Source: Chryseobacterium aahli
Lineage (GTDB): Bacteria; Bacteroidota; Bacteroidia; Flavobacteriales; Weeksellaceae
Length of the DNA stretch: 64,000 nucleotides
Assembly: GCF_022699665.1 (NCBI RefSeq)
Contig: NZ_JALDNB010000002.1
Coordinates: 186,001 to 250,000 of the forward strand
Reading direction: 5' to 3'
The position numbers and the translations under genes were made by a program. Shown piece by piece: positions 1-6,300 of the stretch (position 1 is the first letter of the stretch; every line of letters starts with the position of its first letter). Under the pieces are notes generated by a model. The model did not search any database. It had not been told where the DNA came from and worked only from the letters and a program-made list of their open reading frames with translations.

Positions 1-233
1 TTTAGAACAGAAATACCACAAGCTTCCTGACCTCTGTGCTGAAGCGCAAACAGCCCGAATTGTGAAAGAGAAAACGTATCAAGATCATTGTCAGAATACA
101 TTCCGAAGATACCACACTCCTCATTGGGAGCGTCCAGTCTTTCTTCTTCCTGCGTTCTGAAAAGATTTCTTCCGTAGGTTTGAGTCTCAAACTGTTTTAA
201 ATATTCACTTTTATGAATGTCTAAACTTTTCAT
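1..233 (-). CDS. purF: Amidophosphoribosyltransferase (PurF), N-terminal fragment cut by the window edge
   Basis: PurF catalyses the first committed step of purine synthesis, transferring glutamine-derived ammonia to PRPP to give phosphoribosylamine. Reading the minus strand from the ATG at 233 gives 77 uninterrupted codons that run off the left edge. The fragment contains the class II glutamine amidotransferase start EECGIFGMYS, in which Cys40 would become the N-terminal nucleophile after removal of a 39-residue propeptide. It is followed by LQHRGQEACGIS (residues 64-75), a strong family signature. It lies downstream of purC on the same strand, consistent with a purine cluster, although a four-helix-bundle gene now separates them. 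The frame and family are clear; the remaining roughly 420 residues are outside the window. Confidence 0.93.
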   Translation of the reverse strand, partial: MKSLDIHKSEYLKQFETQTYGRNLFRTQEEERLDAPNEECGIFGMYSDNDLDTFSLSQFGLFALQHRGQEACGISVL

Positions 234-249
234 TTCTATTTTTTCTAAA

Positions 250-689
250 TTAGAAGTTAGATGTTAGATTTTAGAAATTAGTCTAAGTTAACTTCAATTA
301 TAATTTTAAACTTGTCTTCAATGAATAAATCATTTTCTGTATCTCAGCTAAAAGTTCTTTTAAAGGAATTACTTTCGTTTCGGAAATAAAATTTAAATCT
401 ATTAATAATTGTAATTGAGTTTGTAGTTCGTAAGTGGAACCAAACGCAATCCCAAGAAATTGATAAAATTCGTTTTTGCTATTTCTTCCTGCTCCTTCTG
501 CAATATTGGAAGGTATTGAAACGGCACATCTTCTGATTTGAGAAAGTAAGCCAAACTTTTCTTCATTTGGCAATTCGGCAGTAACCAAATAAACTTCTTT
601 TACTAAAGTCATTGATTTACTCCAAACTTTTAAATCTTCAATTCGGTGCGATTTCATACTAAATTCTAATATCTAACTTCTAACTTCTC
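250..689. repeat. Inverted-repeat-bounded unit enclosing the four-helix-bundle gene
   Basis: The left arm (about 250-281, built from TTAGAAGTTAGATGTTAGAT and following bases) and the reverse complement of the right arm (about 658-689) agree at most of 32 positions. They form imperfect terminal inverted repeats on both sides of the gene at 298-657. A related repeat without any gene is seen at 60894-60963. The repeat arms are seen directly; that the unit is mobile is inference. Confidence 0.6.
298..657 (-). CDS. Four-helix-bundle protein (23S rRNA intervening-sequence protein family)
   Basis: This 119-residue protein matches the four-helix-bundle family first noted as the protein encoded inside 23S rRNA intervening sequences of Leptospira. 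Typical marks are the N-terminal block EDLKVWSKSM (residues 7-16) and the central block RRCAVSIPSNIAEGAGRNSK (42-61), followed by the EFYQFLGIAFGSTYEL helix. Length is normal for the family, and all of it should be helical and cytoplasmic. The molecular function is unknown. It sits between purC and purF, where no such gene is required, and is flanked by imperfect inverted repeats, suggesting insertion into the purine cluster. The start at 657 gives the usual family N-terminus. Confidence 0.88.
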   Translation of the reverse strand: MKSHRIEDLKVWSKSMTLVKEVYLVTAELPNEEKFGLLSQIRRCAVSIPSNIAEGAGRNSKNEFYQFLGIAFGSTYELQTQLQLLIDLNFISETKVIPLKELLAEIQKMIYSLKTSLKL

Positions 690-694
690 AAACT

Positions 695-1417
695 TTACTT
701 ATTAAGTAAAGTTTTCAGTCTGTTGTAAATCTCAACGTAAGCTTCAGTTACTTCACCAAGATCTCTTCTGAATCGGTCTTTATCCAGCTTCTTCATCGTG
801 TCTTTGTCCCAAAGTCTGCAAGTATCAGGAGAAATTTCGTCTGCCAAAATGATTTCGCCGTCAGAAGTTTTTCCTAATTCAATTTTGAAATCAACTAAGA
901 TGATATTCATTTTGTCGAATAAATCGATCAAAATTTCATTAATATCAGAAGTCAATTCATACATTTCGTCAAGCTCTTCGTATGTTGCTGCTCCCAAGAA
1001 AACTGCGTGGTGATCGTTGATAAGCGGATCTCCCAATTCGTCTTTTTTGTAGCAGATATCGAAGATAGTTACCGGAGATTTAATTCCTTCTTCAACACCT
1101 AATCTTTGTGCCATACTTCCCGCAGAATAGTTTCTTACCACCATTTCCAAAGGAATAATAGATACTTTTTTTACCAATTGTTCTCTTTCGTCCAATTGCT
1201 TAATGAAATGAGTTTTAATCCCTTTTTCATTCAAATATTCAAAAATAAGAGTGGTGATGGCGTTATTCATTTCACCTTTCAAATCTACTGATCCTCTTTT
1301 TTGAGCGTTAAATGCTGTAGCATCGTCCTTGAAACGTACTACTACTTCGTCAGGATTATCGGTAGCAAATACCTGTTTTGCTTTACCTTCATACAACATT
1401 TCTTTCTTTTGACTCAT
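695..1417 (-). CDS. purC: Phosphoribosylaminoimidazole-succinocarboxamide synthase
   Basis: PurC (SAICAR synthase) condenses CAIR with aspartate using ATP in de novo purine synthesis. The 240-residue product has the expected bacterial length. It begins [17 protein letters not shown], where LYEGKAK is the family's glycine-rich ATP-site start. It has the first signature [14 protein letters not shown] (about 87-100) and the second, [20 protein letters not shown] (about 181-200). It is read in the same direction as purF, with the intervening-sequence-type gene starting 37 bases downstream. No purine riboswitch or other leader structure is evident in the 70 bases upstream. Confidence 0.97.
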   Translation of the reverse strand: MSQKKEMLYEGKAKQVFATDNPDEVVVRFKDDATAFNAQKRGSVDLKGEMNNAITTLIFEYLNEKGIKTHFIKQLDEREQLVKKVSIIPLEMVVRNYSAGSMAQRLGVEEGIKSPVTIFDICYKKDELGDPLINDHHAVFLGAATYEELDEMYELTSDINEILIDLFDKMNIILVDFKIELGKTSDGEIILADEISPDTCRLWDKDTMKKLDKDRFRRDLGEVTEAYVEIYNRLKTLLNK

Positions 1418-1486
1418 AATTTTTACTTTTTTTAAAAGGAATTCGCGAATCTACGATTTCCGTTTCTGCATTAGATTTATATTATT

Positions 1487-2182
1487 TTACTTAATTAAAA
1501 TTCCTGTTAAAACTGCCATTCCAAAGCTTAGCAATGTACCTATGAGCACATATTCTGTCAGTTTTCTTTGTTTTGCCTGAGCAAGATCGCTGAATCTGAA
1601 AACAGATTTTGCTGCGACCATAAATCCTACGCCTTCCCAATGATTAACCATGATAAATGTAAAAACCAAAAGACGTTCTAAGATTCCTATATATTTTCCG
1701 GCACTTGATAAAGATTCGGTCTGTAAACTGGTTTGTGTCTCCGGAGCGGGCGTCCATGAAGACAGTAAAGTTCTAATAATAATTGATGCAGGACTTGATA
1801 AAAACAATGCTGCGACAATTATTTTTAAAGTGTTTTGATCTTTTAAAAATTCAAAATTAAATTCATTAAAATAAAAAGAAACTCCTGCAATCACTGCAAT
1901 ATGCAAAAGCTGATCGATGAAAAACCATCTTTTTTTAGTTTTAATATTCTGAAAATAAAGCTTTGCGGAATCGATGATTAAATGTGAAATCCCCACCAAT
2001 GCTGCAACCCACCATAATTCAAGATTCCAAAGAAAAATAAAACTTAACACGGTGTGAATCAGAACGTGAAGGTACAAATATTTGCTGTTCAGTTTTCTGT
2101 TTTCTTTATCTGAAACCCAAGAATTTGGCTGAAGAATAAAATCTCCGAGTAGATGTGCCAATATGAGTTGAGTAAATATCAT
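1487..2182 (-). CDS. DUF3307 integral membrane protein
   Basis: This 231-residue protein is largely membrane-embedded. It opens with LILAHLLGDFILQPNSWVSDK (residues 6-26), the conserved start of DUF3307, and continues with several hydrophobic segments (roughly 35-57, 58-75, 90-107, 114-135, 165-180 and 208-230). Conserved His and Asp residues in the first segments (H10, D14, H39, H43) are typical of the family, but no biochemical role is established. Its ATG lies one base after the stop codon of the SatD-family gene, so the two are almost certainly co-transcribed and probably translationally coupled. DUF3307/SatD pairs recur in Bacteroidetes. Confidence 0.85.
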   Translation of the reverse strand: MIFTQLILAHLLGDFILQPNSWVSDKENRKLNSKYLYLHVLIHTVLSFIFLWNLELWWVAALVGISHLIIDSAKLYFQNIKTKKRWFFIDQLLHIAVIAGVSFYFNEFNFEFLKDQNTLKIIVAALFLSSPASIIIRTLLSSWTPAPETQTSLQTESLSSAGKYIGILERLLVFTFIMVNHWEGVGFMVAAKSVFRFSDLAQAKQRKLTEYVLIGTLLSFGMAVLTGILIK

Positions 2183-2183
2183 G

Positions 2184-2789
2184 TTAAAGGTCTGAAATTT
2201 TCTTTCTAAAATATTGATTGGTTTCTACGATCAATTCGTAGTTTGCACGTTTCAGCCTTTGGCTGATCGATGATTGGGATATCGTAAATTTCTTGGCAAG
2301 ATCTTCTTGTGTGATGTCATTATTCATGATCATTTCGTGGATGATTTCGGCTGTTGCCATCGTCCAGCTGTCAAAATCTTTTGAAGACCATTTAAGCAAA
2401 ATATTGAGATCACGATCTAAAGAATCGTTGGAAGTTTTGATAGATACGGTGTGTCCGTCACTTTTAAGATCATTCAATAATCTCCCGGAATTTACATAAG
2501 CTGTACCGTTGGATTCCGTAATTTTTTCGGATGAAAAATTTTCTTCACCGATGCCTATGGCAATTCTTACATCTAAATTTTCCTGACTTCTGATAAGAGA
2601 TTTGATGGCTAGAAAACGCCAGAACACGTCATCTATACTGCACTTAAACTGAAATTCGTCTCCTCTGTATATTTCCCATGTTTGTGGAGCACTTCCCCAT
2701 TTTTCAAGAAGATTTTTTAGTTTGGTAATCCAAACTTCAGTGTCTGCATGTTGCGAATTAATAATATCACCCGTGATGACCGCTATCAT
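2184..2789 (-). CDS. SatD-family protein with C-terminal helix-turn-helix
   Basis: The N-terminus MIAVITGDIINSQ and the following YRGDEFQFKC block (about 62-71) match the SatD family, named for a gene of the streptococcal secretion and acid tolerance locus. Residues about 158-190 (ITQEDLAKKFTISQSSISQR) form a helix-turn-helix, so the protein probably binds DNA. The middle part resembles a nucleotidyl-cyclase-like alpha/beta fold, but this is only an impression. It is the first gene of a two-gene unit with the DUF3307 protein. The start at 2789 lies only five bases after a -7 element that overlaps the first of three equally spaced palindromes, which suggests autoregulation and a leaderless or nearly leaderless transcript. 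Confidence 0.82.
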   Translation of the reverse strand: MIAVITGDIINSQHADTEVWITKLKNLLEKWGSAPQTWEIYRGDEFQFKCSIDDVFWRFLAIKSLIRSQENLDVRIAIGIGEENFSSEKITESNGTAYVNSGRLLNDLKSDGHTVSIKTSNDSLDRDLNILLKWSSKDFDSWTMATAEIIHEMIMNNDITQEDLAKKFTISQSSISQRLKRANYELIVETNQYFRKKISDL

Positions 2790-2793
2790 TCTG

Positions 2794-2875
2794 CAAATAT
2801 AAGCATAAATACTTATATGTAAAAATTATAAGCAGATACACTTATAGATATTAATTATTAGTGAATCTGCTTATA
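2794..2875 (-). promoter_or_regulatory. Promoter and triple palindromic operator array upstream of the SatD-family gene
   Basis: On the minus strand the -7 element TATATTTG (2794-2801) precedes the ATG at 2789. Three copies of TATAAG-N8-CTTATA follow upstream at 2798-2817, 2827-2846 and 2856-2875. The third is inverted relative to the second, reads TATAAGCAGATTCACTAATA and carries one mismatch in its half-site. Centre-to-centre spacing is exactly 29 bp twice. The first copy overlaps the -7 element, so occupancy would block RNA polymerase. Confidence 0.72.
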
Positions 2876-2898
2876 TAAATGGTATGATATTTTTAATT

Positions 2899-4770
2899 TT
2901 ATTTCTTAATAAACGGATAGACTTTCCCACCTAATTTAAGCATATAATTTCCTGACTGTAAATCACCTACAGAAATATTTTCTTTGTTTTTAAAAGGTTT
3001 TTTTTCTGTAAAAATTAGTTTTCCTGAAAAATCTAAAATCTGCGCTTCATCAATTTTTTGAAGATTTCCTTTCATATAAATATAATCACGAACCGGATTG
3101 GGATAAATTTTAAATTCTTCAGTATCAACATATAGGTCTTCTGAAGTAGAAAGTACGCCCAAATTTTGGCAGTAGTTTGCTGCATAAGAGTCCCAATCTC
3201 CACTGCTGAAAGTTATACTCGGCTGTGTTACGGTAGACTTTCTGTACAAAGAAAGATTTGCATTATTGTTTTGTACAGCCTTCATTCCAATTGCATCCAA
3301 TGTTGAAGATTTGTATGCTAATTCTACATATTGAGTTCCCGAAAAATTCAAAGCATCACCCGCTGTCAGGAAATCTGCCCCATCATTTGTTACACAGGAA
3401 AGTGTCGCTTTTGGATTAAGGATGATGAAACTTTGATTGTTGGGAATTTTCCCTTCCAATTCAAAACTATTTCCATAATAATAACTCGGTGTTGGAGGGT
3501 TGCTATTGTAAAACTGAACTCTGATGCTATAATTGTTTAGATCAACTTCATGTCCGGTTTTGTTTACAATTTCTATAGCTTTATTATTATCTGTTCCTTC
3601 AATGTATTTGGTGACAAAAAGATCTTTAGAATTCGTGTCTGTAGCTAAAGTTGATACTGAAACTGTATTGCTATCGGCTGATTGTAAGTAAGCATTGTCG
3701 TATGCCCGAACTGTGAATGAATATGAGGCTGAGGGATTTAAATGATCAATAATAATCGAGGATGATTTTGTAGTAGTCAGATATGTTCCATTTTGATAAA
3801 TGTTATATCCGATAACGTCAGTGCTGGTACTCGGCGACCATGTTAAATTTGTAAAATAGGCTCCTGTCTGCGTAGAGTTTAAATTTAAAGGAGCTTGCGG
3901 AGCAATAGTATCCGGAGTTTGCGCCCACATAGTATTTACCCATTGAGGATTGTCAACAAAAGGATTTCTGTTTTTCTGAATATTATATACAGCATTATTT
4001 CGGTCTATTTCTCTTTGTGAAACAGGATCTTGTTGATGCCATTGCAATAACATGGTGATGTACGCAGGATCAAAAGCACGTTCTGCTGTTCCGTCAAATG
4101 CAGAGCGGTCGATTGCAGGATTAATGTTGGTTGAATAGTTAAATGAAGGTAATTTATCTTCATATCTTACTGCAAAATACAGTAGCATTCTTGCAATATC
4201 ACCTTTAAACTCATTAATGGGTTCGTACACTCTATTGGTATACACATAATTGGGAATTGCACTGTTAGCAATTTTAGATGTGTTTGTAAAAGAGTAATGA
4301 ACTGTAGAATTTCCTATACCATAAGGATAATTATTACGTAACTGATTTATTCTTGCATCAGTAGGAATCACAAAGTGTAAATCAGAATACATAGGATAAT
4401 TACTGTTAAATGTACTCTGAGGAATTGCGTGTTCCCTATTGTATCCCAAGCCTTCTGCTCCTGAAGAACTGATTAAGTTTGCAGATGTATACTCATAAGA
4501 ATCTGGTCCCAAAGGAATTTCTGAGTAAATATCTAATAAAAAGTTAGTATTACTTGCACCATGATCATAATACTTATCTAGATCTGTTTGGTTATAATAG
4601 TTGGGCAAATCGCTATAATGCCAGTTCACGTTATTTGCTGAGATGATTTCGTGTACTTTACTTTTCAAGGTATATCCTGTCAAGCCTGTAGTTCCGTCAT
4701 AATATCCTGCAGGAATTTGTGCAAAAGCATATGATGAAATTAAAAATATAGGAAGTAAAATTTTTTTCAT
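2899..4770 (-). CDS. Secreted endonuclease I with FN3, lamin-tail and T9SS sorting domains
   Basis: This 623-residue protein starts with a signal peptide (MKKILLPIFLISSYAFAQ). Residues about 20-280 form an endonuclease I-type nuclease with the motif NREHAIPQS (111-119, His114 the likely catalytic base) and a second conserved segment DLHFVIPTDARINQLRNNYP (131-150). A fibronectin type III domain follows (about 292-375), then a lamin-tail-like region (about 385-510, containing EIVNKTGHEVDLNNYSI). A T9SS type A sorting domain ends it (about 555-623, starting IYPNPVRDYI). It should be exported through the inner membrane and then the T9SS to degrade extracellular DNA or RNA. The nuclease call rests on the NREHxxPQS motif. 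It appears monocistronic. Confidence 0.92.
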   Translation of the reverse strand: MKKILLPIFLISSYAFAQIPAGYYDGTTGLTGYTLKSKVHEIISANNVNWHYSDLPNYYNQTDLDKYYDHGASNTNFLLDIYSEIPLGPDSYEYTSANLISSSGAEGLGYNREHAIPQSTFNSNYPMYSDLHFVIPTDARINQLRNNYPYGIGNSTVHYSFTNTSKIANSAIPNYVYTNRVYEPINEFKGDIARMLLYFAVRYEDKLPSFNYSTNINPAIDRSAFDGTAERAFDPAYITMLLQWHQQDPVSQREIDRNNAVYNIQKNRNPFVDNPQWVNTMWAQTPDTIAPQAPLNLNSTQTGAYFTNLTWSPSTSTDVIGYNIYQNGTYLTTTKSSSIIIDHLNPSASYSFTVRAYDNAYLQSADSNTVSVSTLATDTNSKDLFVTKYIEGTDNNKAIEIVNKTGHEVDLNNYSIRVQFYNSNPPTPSYYYGNSFELEGKIPNNQSFIILNPKATLSCVTNDGADFLTAGDALNFSGTQYVELAYKSSTLDAIGMKAVQNNNANLSLYRKSTVTQPSITFSSGDWDSYAANYCQNLGVLSTSEDLYVDTEEFKIYPNPVRDYIYMKGNLQKIDEAQILDFSGKLIFTEKKPFKNKENISVGDLQSGNYMLKLGGKVYPFIKK

Positions 4771-4933
4771 TCTCTTAAAATTGGATGGCTAAATTAGTAA
4801 AATATTGTAATTTAGTGTATTGAACTTCATTAATAAAATGTTAATTTATAAAATATAAAAAACTGATAAATAAAACATTAGGCGAAAAATACTGATGGCA
4901 TAATAATTTTTTTTAGTATTTCCGCAATTTAAG

Positions 4934-4941
4934 TATCTTTG
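4934..4941 (+). promoter_or_regulatory. -7 promoter element of the acyl-CoA dehydrogenase gene
   Basis: TATCTTTG matches the Bacteroidetes -7 consensus TAnnTTTG 20 bases before the ATG at 4962. A TTG -33 element is not obvious at the expected distance. Confidence 0.6.
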
Positions 4942-4961
4942 GGCACTAACTATTATCTAAT

Positions 4962-6101
4962 ATGAATACAGAAACTATCAACAACATTAAAATGATAGCT
5001 GAAACAGCAAAAGAATTTGCTGAGAAAAATATCAGACCCAATATTATGGAATGGGACGAAAGTCAAACTTTTCCTAAAGAATTATTTCATCAATTAGGTG
5101 ATATGGGTTTCATGGGAATTGTAATTCCTGAACAATACGGTGGTTCTGGTCTTGGTTATCATGAGTATGTGACTATTTTGGATGAGATTTCTCAGGTAGA
5201 TCCTTCAATCGGACTTTCTGTAGCAGCTCACAACTCTCTTTGTACCAATCATATTTATGAGTTTGGAAACGAAGAGCAAAGAATGAAATGGCTTCCTCAG
5301 TTAGCTACCGGAAAAGTAATTGGAGCTTGGGGATTGACAGAGCACAATACAGGATCTGATTCTGGCGGAATGTCTACAACTGCTGTTAAAGATGGTGACG
5401 AATGGGTAATTAACGGAGCTAAAAACTTCATCACTCACGCAATTTCAGGTGACATCGCTGTTGTGATGACGAGAACAGGTGAAATTGGAGCTAAAAATAA
5501 TTCAACCGCTTTCGTTCTTGAAAAAGGAATGGCTGGTTTTACTTCTGGTAAAAAAGAAAATAAATTAGGAATGCGTGCTTCAGAAACTGCAGAACTTATT
5601 TTTGATAATGTTCGTGTACCAGATTCTCACCGTTTGGGAGAAGTTGGTGAAGGTTTTAAGCAGGCAATGAAAATATTAGATGGAGGTAGAATTTCTATCG
5701 CTGCTTTAAGTCTAGGAACTGCAAGAGGAGCTTATAAAGCTGCTTTGAAATACGCTCAGGAAAGAAAACAGTTTGGGAAAGCAATTTCTGAATTTCAAGC
5801 AATCAACTTCATGTTGGCAGATATGGCTACGGAAATCGACGCTTCAGAATTGTTGATTCAAAGAGCTTCTACATTGAAAAATGCCAAACAGAAAATGACT
5901 AAAGAAGGTGCAATGGCAAAATTGTACGCATCTGAAGCTTGTGTTAGAATTTCTAATAACGCTGTACAGATTTTCGGAGGTTATGGTTATACAAAAGACT
6001 TCCCTGCTGAGAAATTCTACAGAGATTCTAAATTATGTACCATTGGAGAAGGAACTTCTGAAATCCAAAGATTGGTTATCGGTAGAGAGATTACTAAATA
6101 A
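4962..6101 (+). CDS. Acyl-CoA dehydrogenase
   Basis: This 379-residue flavoenzyme oxidises acyl-CoA to trans-2-enoyl-CoA in the cytoplasm, passing electrons to electron-transfer flavoprotein. It carries the FAD-binding signature GAWGLTEHNTGSDSGG (about 123-138). The C-terminal signature QIFGGYGYTKDFPAEKFYRD is followed by IGEGTSEIQR, in which Glu363 occupies the position of the medium-chain enzyme's catalytic base. Length is standard for short/medium-chain members. Sequence alone does not distinguish a butyryl-CoA from a glutaryl- or branched-chain enzyme. It stands alone between a promoter and a terminator and has no beta-oxidation neighbours. Confidence 0.95.
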   Translation: MNTETINNIKMIAETAKEFAEKNIRPNIMEWDESQTFPKELFHQLGDMGFMGIVIPEQYGGSGLGYHEYVTILDEISQVDPSIGLSVAAHNSLCTNHIYEFGNEEQRMKWLPQLATGKVIGAWGLTEHNTGSDSGGMSTTAVKDGDEWVINGAKNFITHAISGDIAVVMTRTGEIGAKNNSTAFVLEKGMAGFTSGKKENKLGMRASETAELIFDNVRVPDSHRLGEVGEGFKQAMKILDGGRISIAALSLGTARGAYKAALKYAQERKQFGKAISEFQAINFMLADMATEIDASELLIQRASTLKNAKQKMTKEGAMAKLYASEACVRISNNAVQIFGGYGYTKDFPAEKFYRDSKLCTIGEGTSEIQRLVIGREITK

Positions 6102-6125
6102 TTGATTATACTTGTATAAGAATAA

Positions 6126-6157
6126 GATAGCACATGCGTTTGTATGTGCTATTTTTA
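6126..6157 (+). terminator. Terminator after the acyl-CoA dehydrogenase gene
   Basis: A 9-bp stem ATAGCACAT / ATGTGCTAT with an 8-base loop, followed by TTTTTATT. Confidence 0.75.
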
Positions 6158-6300
6158 TTCATAAAGGAATTAATTTGAATCATATTTAATGTAATGCATA
6201 ATAATTTAAAGTGATTATCTAAATTATTCTTAAATTTTTTTGTTTTTCATAAAGAATATTTTATTAGCTTTGGTATTCCACAATCAAAATAATATTTTTT

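Noticed and set aside
2..190. Minus-strand 62-residue open frame at the left edge
   Set aside because: It is a shifted frame over the 5' end of purF; the purF frame from 233 contains clear amidotransferase motifs.
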